Of a stretch of 64,000 bases of DNA, positions 7,640-17,042 are shown piece after piece. The notes below the pieces were generated by a model that was given only the letters and a program-made list of their open reading frames with translations, made no database searches and was not told the origin of the DNA. Made by a program: the position numbers and the translations under genes. Positions within the stretch are counted from its first letter, which is position 1, and each line of letters opens with the position of its first letter. The stretch is from positions 1,302,001-1,366,000 of the forward strand of contig JAKGSH010000010.1 in the NCBI GenBank assembly GCA_021568835.1, written 5' to 3'. The stretch is from Streptomyces sp. Tue 6430 (GTDB lineage: Bacteria > Actinomycetota > Actinomycetes > Streptomycetales > Streptomycetaceae).

Positions 7640-8673
7640 GTGACCACACGGCTTGCCGACATCGCCGCGCAGGCGGGGGTGAGCGAAGCGACCGTCAGCC
7701 GCGTCCTCAACGGGAAGCCCGGCGTCGCCGCCACCACCCGCCAGTCCGTGCTCGCCGCTCTGGACGTCCTGGGCTACGAGCGCCCCGTCCGCCTGCGCCA
7801 GCGCAGCGCCGGCCTGGTCGGCCTGATCACGCCCGAGCTGGAGAACCCCATCTTCCCGGCCCTGGCCCAGGTCATCGGCCAGGCACTGACCCGCCAGGGC
7901 TACACCCCGGTGCTCGCCACCCAGACGCCGGGCGGCTCCACCGAGGACGAGCTGACCGAGATGCTGGTGGACCGCGGGGTCGCCGGCATCATCTACGTCT
8001 CCGGTCTGCACGCGGACACCACCGCCGACATGCAGCGCTACGAGCAGTTGCGCGCGCAGGGCGTCCCCTTCGTGCTCGTCGACGGCTTCTCCCCCAAGGT
8101 GCAGGCGCCGTTCATCTCCCCCGACGACCGGGCGGCGATGGCCCTGGCGGTCACCCACCTCGCGTCCCTCGGCCACACCCGGATCGGCCTGGCCCTCGGC
8201 CCGAAGCGCTTCGTGCCGGTGCAGCGCAAGATCGAGGGCTTCGTCCGCGCCATGCAGGAGACCCTCGGGCTGAGCGCGGAGACGGTCGAGCAGGACCTGG
8301 TCCAGCACTCCCTCTACACCCTGGAGGGCGGCCAGGCCGCCACCATGGCCCTCATCGACCGCGGCTGCACGGCGGTGGTGTGCGCCAGCGACATGATGGC
8401 CCTCGGCGCGATACGGGCGGCCCGCCAGCGCGACCTGTCCGTCCCCCACGACATCTCCGTCGTCGGGTTCGACGACTCCCCCCTGATCGCCTTCACCGAC
8501 CCGCCCCTGACGACGGTCCGCAAGCCCGTCCCGCGATGGGGCAGGCCGCGGTGCGCACCCTGCTGGAGGAGATCGGCGGTACGCCGGCCCCGCACAGCGA
8601 GTTCGTGTTCATGCCGGAGCTGGTGGTCCGCGGCTCGACGGCCTCGGCGCCGGGCGACCGGCCCCGTCCGTAG
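7640..8673 (+). CDS. malR: Maltose operon repressor MalR (LacI family), one apparent frameshift
   Basis: LacI/GalR repressor of the maltodextrin genes, about 344 aa. The N-terminal helix-turn-helix (TTRLADIAAQAGVSEATVSR) is followed by the hinge and a periplasmic-binding-like sensor domain (GLITPELENPIFP…FDDSPLIAFTDPP). GTG 7640 is chosen because the HTH starts there and TACAGT lies eight bases upstream, as in a leaderless transcript; ATG 7547 with GAGGGAG is a real alternative adding 31 residues. After TTVRKPVP near 8535 the frame breaks; adding one G restores AMGQAAVRTLLEEIGG and the normal end …GDRPRP at TAG 8671. The break is probably a sequence error. The stop codon starts a 19-bp repeat array. 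Confidence 0.9.
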
Positions 8674-8819
8674 GACCCGGACCCGTCCGCAGGACTTGGC
8701 CCCGACCGCAGGGCTTGGCCTCGACCGCAGGCCCCGGGCCGAGCCGCAGGACTTGGCCCCGTCCGCAGGGTCGGCCCCCTCCGTAGGGTCCGGACTCGTC
8801 CGCAGGGCGGAGACGTCCG
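8652..8819 (+). repeat. 19-bp tandem repeat array beginning at the malR terminus
   Basis: About eight imperfect units of 19 bp (model CAGGACTTGGCCCCGACCG) run from the malR stop codon: 8671-8689 (starts with the TAG), 8690-8708, 8709-8727, 8728-8746, 8747-8765, 8766-8783, 8784-8802 and 8803-8819. The 19 bases encoding the last MalR residues (8652-8670) resemble the unit. No spacers, so this is not CRISPR. Confidence 0.88.
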
Positions 8820-8835
8820 CTTCGGGGTGGTACGT

Positions 8836-8863
8836 CCGCGGGATCCCCCGGGGGATCCCGCGG
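8836..8863. terminator. 28-bp perfect palindrome after malR
   Basis: CCGCGGGATCCCCC followed at once by its reverse complement. It is a hairpin-forming element between the malR repeat array and the PAP2 gene and the likely malR terminator, though it has no T tract. Confidence 0.6.
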
Positions 8864-8936
8864 TGGGAGAACGTGCGTGCCGTATCGGACGAGGGGATGA
8901 TCGGAGGAGAAGGCTTTTCTGGCAGACTCTGTGTCC

Positions 8937-9767
8937 ATGGGTGAATCGACCGTGACGTCTCTGGAAGGCCGTGAACAGGCCGTCCCGGTGCCTGTCACGG
9001 CCCCGCAACGACCTGGTCGGCTGCAGCGGCTGCGCACTCCGCGCCGCCCGCGCCTGTGGTTCGAGATCCTGCTGATCGCGGTGAGTTACTGGACGTACTC
9101 GCAGATCCGCAACGCGGTCCCCGAGCAGCGGACCGAGGCGCTGCGCAACGCCGACTGGATCTGGCGGATGGAGCACCACCTGGCCATCGCCGTCGAGGAG
9201 TCCGTCAACCACGCGGTCAACTCGGTCACGTGGCTCGTCGTCGGCATGAACTACTACTACGCCACCCTGCACTTCGTGCTGACCCTGGGCGTCCTGGTCT
9301 GGCTCTACCGCGCTCATCCCGGCCGCTACGGGGCCGTCCGCCTCGCCCTGTTCGCCACCACGGCCGTGGCCCTGGTCGGCTACTACCTGTATCCGCTGGC
9401 CCCGCCCCGCCTGATGAATGGCGGCGTCTTCGTCGACACGGTGGTCGTCCACCAGACCTGGGGCTCGATGGCCTCCGGCGATCTCAAGAACATGTCGAAC
9501 CAGTACGCCGCGATGCCCTCCATGCACATCGGCTGGTCGCTGTGGTGCGGCCTGACGATCTTCGCCCTGGCCACGCTCCCCTGGGTGCGTGTCCTGGGCC
9601 TGCTCTACCCGGCGGCCACCCTGATCGTCATCGTCGCCACCGCCAACCACTTCTGGCTGGACGCCGTGGGCGGCCTCGTCTGCCTGGCCTTCGGCTACGC
9701 GGTCGCCCGCGTCTGGTACGGCGCCCTGCCGCACGCCCTGCCGCGGCACCCACCGCCGAGACCGTAG
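8937..9767 (+). CDS. PAP2-superfamily membrane phosphatase/transferase
   Basis: Integral membrane protein of 276 aa with about six hydrophobic spans. It carries the PAP2/inositolphosphotransferase-type active-site signature: KNMSNQYAAMPSMHIGW (first histidine, near residue 190) and NHFWLDAVGG (second histidine plus Asp, near residue 240). Homologues remove or transfer phosphate or phospho-head groups on lipids. The N-terminal 35 residues are basic and cytoplasmic. ATG 8937 is preferred; GTG 8931 is possible. GGCAGACT just upstream fits a leaderless start, and AGGAGA at 8904 is too far to serve as a ribosome site. The substrate is not predictable. Downstream, 9768-9970 has no gene; it contains GTTCC x4 at 9926-9945. 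Confidence 0.85.
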   Translation: MGESTVTSLEGREQAVPVPVTAPQRPGRLQRLRTPRRPRLWFEILLIAVSYWTYSQIRNAVPEQRTEALRNADWIWRMEHHLAIAVEESVNHAVNSVTWLVVGMNYYYATLHFVLTLGVLVWLYRAHPGRYGAVRLALFATTAVALVGYYLYPLAPPRLMNGGVFVDTVVVHQTWGSMASGDLKNMSNQYAAMPSMHIGWSLWCGLTIFALATLPWVRVLGLLYPAATLIVIVATANHFWLDAVGGLVCLAFGYAVARVWYGALPHALPRHPPPRP

Positions 9768-9970
9768 CCGCACCGTAGCCACGGGCCACGCCGCGGCCAC
9801 CGTCTCCGCGGGCCGGCCGCGGCCGGGCACCGCGCCGGCGGCGTCCGCGTGCTCCACCGGCCGCCCGCCCGCCGGTCGGCGTGGCCCGGTCTCCGCCCGG
9901 CCTCCGGCCGACCCGGACCTCGCCCGTTCCGTTCCGTTCCGTTCCGGCGGCGCGGTCCCGACCGTCCGGG

Positions 9971-10042
9971 CCGTCACGCCCAGCCGTGGCACCCCGCTGT
10001 CACGCCCAGCCGTCACGCCCCGCGGCACCCCGCCGTCACGCC
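9971..10042 (-). repeat. Repeats of the glnE terminal codons
   Basis: The glnE end GGGGCGTGA (Gly-Ala-stop) recurs downstream on the minus strand. The core GGCGTGA is at 10042-10036 (the gene's own), 10019-10013, 10006-10000 and 9980-9974, with intervening GGGGTGCC blocks. The spacing is irregular (23, 13, 26 bases). Confidence 0.75.
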
Positions 10043-13031
10043 CCGTAGAACAGCGAGTCCACGACCTGCCGGGCCAGCCGCCCGGTCCGCCGGTAGTCGT
10101 CCAGCATGTCCCCCACGTGACCGGGCCCGTACCCCAGGTACCGCCCCACGGCGGCGAGCTCGCGGGGATCGGTCGGGAAGGTGTCCCCGGCCCGCCCCCG
10201 CACCAGCATCACCGCGTTGCGCACCCGGGTGGCCAGCACCCAGGCCTCGTCCAGCGTCGCCGCGTCCTCCTGCGACAGCAGCCCGCAGTCCCGGGCGGCG
10301 GTCAGCGCCCCGCGGGTGCGCGTGGTCCGCAGCCCCGCCTCCCGCGCCCCGTACCGCAGCTGCAGCAGCTGCACGGTCCACTCGACGTCCGACAGGCCGC
10401 CCGGCCCCAGCTTGGTGTGCAGCTTGGGGTCGGCCCCGCGGGGCATCCGCTCCGACTCCATCCGCGCCTTCAGCCGCCGGATCTCCCGCACCACGTCGTC
10501 CCCGAGCCCGGCCGGCGGGTAGCGCAGCGGGTCGATCAGCTCGACGAACCGCCGCCCCAGTTCCTCGTCCCCGGCCACCGGCTCGGCCCGCAGCAGCGCC
10601 TGCGACTCCCACCCCAGCGACCACCGCCGGTAGTAGGCCGCGTACGAGTTCAGCGTCCGCACGAGCGGCCCGGACTTCCCCTCCGGCCGCAGGTCGGCGT
10701 CGACGAGCAGCGGCGGGTCGGCACTGGGCACCTGCAGCAGCCGCCGCATCTCGGCGACGACCGCGTTGGCCGCCCGCCCGGCCTCGTGCTCGTCGGCCCC
10801 CTCGCGGGGCTGGTGCACGAACAGCACGTCCGCGTCGGACCCGTAGCCCAGCTCGTGGCCCCGAACCGCCCCATGCCGATGATCGCGAACCGGGTGGGCA
10901 GCGTGTCGCCCCAGCCCTCGCGCACCACGGCCCGCAGGGTGCCGGCCAGGGTGGCCGCGGTGAGGTCGGAGACGGCCCCGCCGACCAGGTCGACGAGGGC
11001 GCCCTGGTCGGCCTCGACGGGCTGCGCCTCCGTTCCGTAGGAGGCGACGATGTCCGCGGCGGCCGTGCGGAACAGCTCCCGGCGCCGCACCCCGCGCGCC
11101 GCGGTGACCGCCTGCACGGCGCCGTCCGCACGACCGACCGCGGCGAGGATCTCCTGTTCCAGGTGGGCCCGGCCGCGCGGCGCCAGCCCGCCGCCGTCGC
11201 CGTCCCCGAGCAACGCGACGGCCTCGGGCGCCCGCATCAGCAGATCGGGGGCGAGCCGGCCGGCCGACAGGACCCGCGCCAGGTTCTCCGCGGCCGCGCC
11301 CTCGTCGCGCAGCAGCCGCAGGTACCAGGGCGTCTTCCCCAGCGCGTCCGACACCTTGCGGAAGTTGAGCAGTCCGGCGTCGGGGTCGGCGGAGTCGGCG
11401 AACCAGCCGAGCAGCACCGGCAGCAGCGTCCGCTGGATCGCCGCCTTGCGGGTCACCCCGGACGCCAGCGCCTCCAGGTGCCGCAGGGCCGCGGCCGGGT
11501 CGGCGTAGCCGAGCGCGACGAGCCGCTCGCGGGCGGCCGCGGTGCTCAGCCGCGCCTCGCCGGAGGGGAGCTGGGCCACCGCGTCCAGCAGCGGCCGGTA
11601 GAACAGCTTCTCGTGCAGCCGCCGTACGACGGCGGCGTGCCGCTTCCACTCGCGGTTCAGCTCGGCCACCGGGTCGGCCCGCAGCCCGAGGGACCGGCCG
11701 AGCCGCCGCTGGTCACCCTCGGCCTCGGGGACGAGGTGGGTGCGGCGCAGCCGGTGGAGCTGGATCCGGTGCTCCATGGACCGCAGGAACCGGTAGGCGG
11801 CGTCGAGCTGGACGGCGTCGGCCCGTCCGACGTAGCCGCCGGTGGCCAGCGCCCGCAGGGCGTCGAGGGTGGTGCCGCTGCGCAGCGACGCGTCGGCCCG
11901 CCCGTGCACCAGCTGGAGCAGCTGTACGGCGAACTCGACGTCGCGCAGCCCGCCCGGCCCGAGCTTGAGTTCGCGCTCGACCTCGGCGACGGGGATGTTC
12001 TCGACGACCCGCCGCCGCATCTTCTGCACGTCGGCGACGAAGTTCTCCCGCTCGGCGGCCTGCCACACCAGCGGCTCGACGGCGGCGACGTACTCCGCGC
12101 CCAGGGCGAGGTCACCGGCGACGGGACGGGCCTTCAGCAGGGCCTGGAACTCCCAGGTCTTGGCCCAGCGCCGGTAGTAGGCGAGGTGGCTGCTGAGCGT
12201 GCGCACCAGGGGGCCGTTGCGGCCCTCGGGCCGCAGGTTGGCGTCGACGGGCCAGATGGAACCCTCGACGGTGGTCTCCGAGCAGATCCGCATCATGTGC
12301 GAGGCCAGCTTGGTGGCGGCGCGCAGCGCCTTGCCCTCGTCGGCCCCGTCGACGGCCTCGCCCACGAAGATGACGTCGACGTCGGAGACGTAGTTCAGCT
12401 CGTGTCCGCCGCACTTGCCCATCGCGATCACCGCGAGCCGGCACAGCGCGGCGTCGTCGGGGGCGGCGGCCCGGGCGAGACCGAGGGCGGCCCGGAGCGT
12501 GGCGGTGGCCAGATCGGCCAGTTCGGCGGCGGTCTCGGCCAGGTCGATGGTCCCGCACACGTCGCGGGCGGCGATGGACAGCAGGCAGCGCCGGTAGGCG
12601 ACGCGCAACGAGACCGGGTCGCCGGCCCCGGCGAGTCCGCGTTCGAACTCCTGCACCCCGGGGTGCAGGTCGCTCGGCTCGTAGGTGACCAGGGCCTCCC
12701 AGTCCCGGGGGTGCCGGGCGAGGTGGTCGGCGAGGGCGGCGGAGGCGCCGAGGACCCCGAGCAGCCGGTCGCGCAGCGGCTTGGCGGCTATCACGGTGTC
12801 GATCAGCTCGCGCCGGGCGCTCTCGCCGGGCTGTGCCTCCAGCAGCCGGGCGAGTCCCCGGAGGGCGAGGTCGGGGTCGGCGGTGCGGCCGAGGGCCTCC
12901 AGCAGCACGGGGTCGTCGCGCACCGCGGACAGCTCGGCGCCGTCCAGGAGGCGTTCGGCGGCGGAGGCATCGGTGAAACCGTGCCGCAGCAGCCGCGTGA
13001 AGGTACTGCTCCTGCGCCCCGGCCCCGTCAT
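10036..13031 (-). CDS. glnE: Bifunctional glutamine synthetase adenylyltransferase/removase, one apparent frameshift
   Basis: Adenylylates and de-adenylylates type I glutamine synthetase in response to nitrogen status. It has about 998 aa from ATG 13031 (GAGGAGG seven bases upstream), the usual Streptomyces length. Two nucleotidyltransferase domains are visible: the N-terminal one (VIAMGKCGGHELNYVSDVDV) and the C-terminal one, whose motif should read IIGMGRFGGHELGYGSDADV. The frame breaks inside that second motif at the CCCC run 10859-10862; one extra C (G on the coding strand) restores the conserved GGHELGYGSD, so the lesion looks like a homopolymer error. The helical GlnD_UR_UTase-like segment and the end …LARQVVDSLFYGA are normal. 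It stands alone, transcribed leftward. Confidence 0.94.
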
Positions 13032-13199
13032 CCCCGGCCTCCTCGACTGCGATCAAGGTCGTACGGACTCGAGCCTAACCCGCGTCGGCACGGTGGCGCC
13101 CGGGCCGGGTTTCGGGTTGTGTGGGGGCAGCCGCGTGTCCCGGGGCTGCCCCGGGCGGCCGCACGTCACGCATGACGGTCGCGACGAAGGAGTTGCTCC

Positions 13200-13643
13200 A
13201 TGGACATGACCCTCGAAGTCATCCTGTTGCCGGTGTCCGACGTGGACCGGGCCAAGGAGTTCTACCGGGACAAGGTCGGCTTCCACGTGGACCTCGACGG
13301 CGAGGTGATGGACGGCGTACGGATCGTGCAGCTCACGCCGCCCGGCTCGGGCTGTTCGATCGCCCTGGTGGACGGGCTCCAGGTCCCCACGGGCACGCCG
13401 AGCCCGGGGACGTACCACGGGATGCAGCTGTGCGTGACGGACGCGAAGGCGGCCCACGAGGAGCTGACCGCCCGCGGCCTGGAGGTGAGCGAGCCGCAGC
13501 AGTTCGCCCCGCGGGACGGCGCCACGCTCATGTACTTCAAGGACCCCGACGGCAACGGCTGGGCGATCCAGGAGTACCGCCGCCGCGCGACGGAACCGCT
13601 GCACCAGGTCCTCGCGGACCTGGCCGGACGGCGCTCGGAGTAG
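13200..13643 (+). CDS. VOC (glyoxalase/bleomycin-resistance fold) protein
   Basis: A single vicinal-oxygen-chelate domain of 147 aa from ATG 13200, with GAAGGAG upstream. The two beta-alpha-beta-beta-beta halves start at LEVILLPVSDVDRAKEFYRD and HGMQLCVTDAKAAHEEL, and the second ends in the typical FKDPDGNGWAIQEY. Members bind a metal or sequester drugs; the substrate cannot be told from sequence. It is monocistronic, reading away from glnE, with a strong hairpin 18 bases after the stop. Confidence 0.88.
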   Translation: MDMTLEVILLPVSDVDRAKEFYRDKVGFHVDLDGEVMDGVRIVQLTPPGSGCSIALVDGLQVPTGTPSPGTYHGMQLCVTDAKAAHEELTARGLEVSEPQQFAPRDGATLMYFKDPDGNGWAIQEYRRRATEPLHQVLADLAGRRSE

Positions 13644-13661
13644 CCCCGGCCCCGCACGGCC

Positions 13662-13706
13662 GGCCGGGACCCCGGCTGCCGATCACCGGCCGCCGGGGTC
13701 CCGGCC
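13662..13706 (+). terminator. Terminator of the VOC gene
   Basis: Perfect 15-bp stem GGCCGGGACCCCGGC (13662-13676) with its complement at 13692-13706 and a 15-nt loop, starting 18 bases after the stop codon. Confidence 0.75.
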
Positions 13707-13761
13707 GCTCACCGCGCCGCGGCTCGAACGGCGCGCTCCCGCAGCACCGGACGGAGAACCC

Positions 13762-14181
13762 GTGCCCCCTCCCGGCCACCGGCCATCGCCCTCGGCAGGA
13801 CCGTCGGCGCCCGCACTCGCCTACGACGGGGACTGCGGCTTCTGCCGGACGTCCGTCGGCCGCATCCGGGCCCTCGCCGCGCCGACCGTGGAGGCGGTGC
13901 CGTGGCAGTCCCTGCCCGCCGAGGTCACAGCGCCGCACCTCGAACGGCTGGACCGTGAGGTTCTGCTGCTGCGCGGCGGTGCGGTCCTCGCGGGCGGGGC
14001 GGACGCCGTGGCCCGCTACGTGGGTGCTTCGCCCTCGCGTGCGTACCGCGTCCTCGCGGCCGTGGTCCGTCTTCCCGGCATCCGCGCCTGCGCCCGCGTG
14101 GTCTACCGCTGGATCTCCCGCAACCGCCATCGCCTTCCCGGCGGCACCTCCGCGTGCGCGGTGCCGCCGCGCGGCGTGTGA
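13762..14181 (+). CDS. DCC-family thiol-disulfide oxidoreductase (DUF393)
   Basis: A 139-aa protein from GTG 13762 with ACGGAG upstream. The family signature is LAYDGDCGFCRTSVGRI: the Asp-x-x-Cys and CxxC-type arrangement DGDCGFC near residues 22-28, followed by a short helical domain (ARYVGASPSRAYRVLAAVVRLP). The first 18 residues are Pro/Ser-rich. Members are predicted thiol-disulfide oxidoreductases, often membrane-associated in electron-transfer contexts. It ends eight bases before the serine hydrolase start, so the two probably form an operon. Confidence 0.85.
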   Translation: MPPPGHRPSPSAGPSAPALAYDGDCGFCRTSVGRIRALAAPTVEAVPWQSLPAEVTAPHLERLDREVLLLRGGAVLAGGADAVARYVGASPSRAYRVLAAVVRLPGIRACARVVYRWISRNRHRLPGGTSACAVPPRGV

Positions 14182-14189
14182 GGCCCGCC

Positions 14190-15026
14190 ATGCGGCCCAT
14201 CCCGACCTGCGTGTTCAGCAGCTCAGCTCTGCCGTCCGTCCGTGACGGTCACGCCGTCGACCGCTTCGTACAGATCGCCTCCCTCACCAAGGTCGTCACC
14301 GGAACGGCACTGATGCAGATGGCCGCGGCCGGGATGCTGACACTCGACGACCCCCTCGAACGGTGGCTTCCCGCGGCCTCCGGGACCGGGATCACGCTCC
14401 GGCATCTGGCCCTGCACACTTCCGGCCTTCCCCGCCTGCCACCCGGCCGCCTCTCCCGCCGGGACCCCTACGCGGCGTTCGACCGGCCCGCCCTGGACCG
14501 GCTGCTGCCCCGCCTCGACACGCTCGCCGGGCGGCCCCCCGGCCAGGAGGAGGAGTACTCCAACCTCGGCTACGCCGTGCTCGGCGCGGCCCTGACCGCG
14601 GCCTCCGGGGCGACGTACGAGGAACTGGTGACCGAGCACGTCCTGCGGCCGCTGGATCTCACGGAGGTCACCGCGCATCCCGATCCCGGCCGGCGCCTGC
14701 TGCCCCCGGGGCTCCTGGGACGGCCCCGCAGGCCGTGGACGATGACCGGCGCGATCCTGCCGGCGGGAGGGCTGTGGGCCACTCCCCGTGCGGCGGCCGA
14801 CCTGGTGGTGCGTCTCCTGGTGGAGCGCCGGCTGGGGGATCCCGCCCCGAGCTGGCAGACGGCAGGCCCCCTGCGCTGGCACAACGGGGCCACCCGCCAC
14901 GACTCGGTCTTCGCCGGCGCGACGGACGACGGCCGCTGGGTGATGATCCACCGCCTCAACGCCCCGCCGGAGGCCACGGACCGGGCAGGTGTGGAGATCC
15001 TCAAGGGGGCGAGGGCGGTTTCCTGA
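14190..15026 (+). CDS. Serine hydrolase, beta-lactamase/class C fold, short form
   Basis: A 278-aa protein of the beta-lactamase-related family. The active-site SxxK is SLTK (QIASLTKVVTGTALM, near residue 29) and the second motif Tyr-x-Asn is YSN in EEEYSNLGYAVLGAAL. It starts unusually close to the SxxK motif and is shorter than the usual 350-400 aa; no signal peptide is present, so a cytoplasmic or N-terminally trimmed form is implied. ATG 14190 has GTGAGG upstream; GTG 14154 inside the previous gene is an alternative. A possible cause of the short N-terminus is an undetected frameshift upstream. The substrate is unknown. Confidence 0.8.
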   Translation: MRPIPTCVFSSSALPSVRDGHAVDRFVQIASLTKVVTGTALMQMAAAGMLTLDDPLERWLPAASGTGITLRHLALHTSGLPRLPPGRLSRRDPYAAFDRPALDRLLPRLDTLAGRPPGQEEEYSNLGYAVLGAALTAASGATYEELVTEHVLRPLDLTEVTAHPDPGRRLLPPGLLGRPRRPWTMTGAILPAGGLWATPRAAADLVVRLLVERRLGDPAPSWQTAGPLRWHNGATRHDSVFAGATDDGRWVMIHRLNAPPEATDRAGVEILKGARAVS

Positions 15027-15295
15027 CGAGTCGGTGCGCGGTGACGGATGACGCGTTCCTGCTGGCGACCGCACCCGTTCGTCCGCGGCACTCCCTCCCG
15101 CACGTCGTCCGCGGGCTGCTGTTCGGCGTCGGCCCGCGGCCACCGGCCCTGTCCGCAAGCAGGCGCGGCGCGGGCGGGGCCGGTCGAAGCGGCAGCGCGA
15201 GTTGGGCAGCGTTCCGCCTGCGGCCCGCGACGCCCACGGGTTCACCGGGCATCTGTCACGGCGCCCCGGAACGGCCCAAGGGCAGGGAGACGAGT
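15027..15295. other. Intergenic stretch, nothing recognised
   Basis: Between the serine hydrolase stop and the shared terminator before glnA2. I see GC-rich sequence without a convincing start, ribosome site or structure. Open frames here have no recognisable composition or family features. Confidence 0.5.
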
Positions 15296-15326
15296 CGGGG
15301 CCGGCGGTCCACGACCGTCGGCCCCG
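15296..15326. terminator. Convergent terminator, serine hydrolase / glnA2
   Basis: A 14-bp stem CGGGGCCGGCGGTC (15296-15309) pairs with 15313-15326 with one G·T mismatch and a 3-nt loop. It is placed between the two converging genes, 38 bases after the glnA2 stop. Confidence 0.75.
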
Positions 15327-15363
15327 CAGCCCGCTTCAGCGGGGCACCCGCCCCGGCCCGCCC

Positions 15364-16725
15364 CTACAGCACCGGCAGGCTCTTCCGCAGTTCGAACGCC
15401 GTGACCTCGGAGCGGTACTCCTCCCACTCCGACTTCTTGTTGCGCAGGAAGAAGTCGAAGACGTGCTCGCCGAGGGTCTCGGCGACCAGGTCGCTGCGCT
15501 CCATCAGGGTCAGGGCCTCGCCGAGGTTCTGCGGGAGGGGCTCGATGCCCATCGCGCGGCGCTCGGCGTCGGAGAGGGCCCACACGTCGTCCTCGGCGCC
15601 CGGCGGCAGTTCGTAACCCTCCTCGACGCCCTTGAGGCCGGCGGCCAGCAGCATGGCGTAGGACAGGTAGGGGTTGGCGCCGGAGTCGAGGGAGCGGACC
15701 TCGATGCGGGCCGAGCCGGTCTTGCCGGGCTTGTACATCGGGACGCGGACCAGGGCCGAGCGGTTGTTGTGGCCCCAGCAGATGTACGAGGGGGCCTCGC
15801 CGCCGGCGCCGGCGGTGCGCTCGGAGCCGCCCCAGATGCGCTTGTAGGAGTTGACCCACTGGTTGGTCACGGCCGAGATCTCCGCCGCGTGCTTGAGCAG
15901 GCCCGCGATGAAGGAGCGGCCGACCTTGGAGAGCTGGTACTCCGACCCGGACTCGTAGAACGCGTTGCGGTCGCCCTCGAAGAGGGAGAGGTGGGTGTGC
16001 ATGCCGGAGCCGGGGTGCTCGGAGAACGGCTTCGGCATGAAGGTCGCCTGCACGCCCTGCTCCAGCGCGACCTGCTTCATCACCAGGCGGAACGTCATGA
16101 TGTTGTCGGCCGTGGAGAGCGCGTCGGCGTACCGCAGGTCGATCTCCTGCTGGCCGGGGCCGCCCTCGTGGTGGGAGAACTCGACCGAGATGCCCATCGA
16201 CTCCAGCATGGTGATCGCCTGGCGGCGGAAGTCCATGCCGATGTTCTGCGGGGTGTGGTCGAAGTAGCCGGAGTTGTCGGCGGGGGTGGGGCGCGAGCCG
16301 TCGAGGGGGCGGTCCTTCAGCAGGAAGAACTCGATCTCGGGGTGGGTGTAGAAGGTGAAGCCCAGGTCGGAGGCGCGGGCGAGGGCGCGCTTGAGGACGT
16401 ACCTCGGGTCGGCGAAGGACGGGGAGCCGTCCGGCATGAGGATGTCGCAGAACATGCGGGCGGTGCCGGGGGCCTCCGCGCGCCAGGGGAGGACCTGGAA
16501 GGTCGACGGGTCCGGCTTGGCGATCATGTCGGACTCGTACACCCGGGCGAAGCCCTCGATGGCGGAGCCGTCGAAACCGATGCCTTCATCGAACGCCTGT
16601 TCGAGTTCGGCCGGGGCCACGGCGACGGACTTGAGGAAGCCCAGCACGTCCGTGAACCACAGGCGTACGAACCGGATGTCGCGCTCCTCCAACGTCCGGA
16701 TCACGAACTCCTGCTGCTTGTCCAT
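15364..16725 (-). CDS. glnA2: GlnA2-type glutamine synthetase-like ligase (gamma-glutamylpolyamine synthetase candidate)
   Basis: GS-fold ATP-dependent gamma-glutamyl ligase of 453 aa from ATG 16725 (MDKQQEFVIRTLEERDIRF); ATG 16740 would add five residues but has poor spacing to AAGG. GS motifs present are FDGSAIEGF, THPEIEFFLL, GSGMHTHLSLF, GHNNRSALVRVP and SLDSGANPYL. The adenylylation tyrosine segment of type I-beta enzymes (NLYDLP) is replaced by EDDVWALSD, so the neighbouring GlnE cannot modify it at that site. Orthologues of this type in S. coelicolor (GlnA2) are reported to glutamylate polyamines rather than make glutamine. It is monocistronic, divergent from hmp. Confidence 0.88.
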   Translation of the reverse strand: MDKQQEFVIRTLEERDIRFVRLWFTDVLGFLKSVAVAPAELEQAFDEGIGFDGSAIEGFARVYESDMIAKPDPSTFQVLPWRAEAPGTARMFCDILMPDGSPSFADPRYVLKRALARASDLGFTFYTHPEIEFFLLKDRPLDGSRPTPADNSGYFDHTPQNIGMDFRRQAITMLESMGISVEFSHHEGGPGQQEIDLRYADALSTADNIMTFRLVMKQVALEQGVQATFMPKPFSEHPGSGMHTHLSLFEGDRNAFYESGSEYQLSKVGRSFIAGLLKHAAEISAVTNQWVNSYKRIWGGSERTAGAGGEAPSYICWGHNNRSALVRVPMYKPGKTGSARIEVRSLDSGANPYLSYAMLLAAGLKGVEEGYELPPGAEDDVWALSDAERRAMGIEPLPQNLGEALTLMERSDLVAETLGEHVFDFFLRNKKSEWEEYRSEVTAFELRKSLPVL

Positions 16726-16958
16726 CTTCCGCTTCCCCATCCTTGCCGGTCAGGCCGCCTGTCTCCTGCATCACAGGAGGCGGTCGGGCACCTGAGCATC
16801 CCACCACAACACCATTTCACGCGCGTTGCGCACCTCGATCATGCCGCTGACCTCGGGTGAACGCCTCGCATGCGGCAGGTGTACCGCTCGTCGCCCATCT
16901 TGCCCGCTCGCCCCGCCATCCGTAATGCCCGCCCCCCTCCGTCCGCCCCCGGACAGTT

Positions 16959-16991
16959 AATTTGCATCTCAGATGAAAGTTTTACTACCGT
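16959..16991 (+). promoter_or_regulatory. NsrR-type operator and promoter of hmp
   Basis: The site 16959-16981 is an 11-1-11 inverted repeat centred on C16970: AATTTGCATCT / AGATGAAAGTT, with nine of eleven pairs matching. It overlaps a -35-like TTGCAT (16962-16967), followed by TACCGT at 16986-16991. The 11-bp repeat with a single central base is the architecture reported for S. coelicolor NsrR sites. The core GCATCTCAG recurs upstream of nsrR. Confidence 0.7.
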
Positions 16992-17042
16992 GCCGTGCAG
17001 TCGAGCGCCGTCCGGTGGCGCAGGCGAGTCCGAGGAGACCTC

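Noticed and set aside
8671..8819. CRISPR-like regular repeats
   Set aside because: Units are contiguous, with no unique spacers and no cas genes; it is a tandem array. The same applies at 53719, 58300 and 61661.
15202..16860. Long plus-strand open frame over glnA2
   Set aside because: Antisense shadow of a conserved enzyme; no ribosome site or recognisable sequence.
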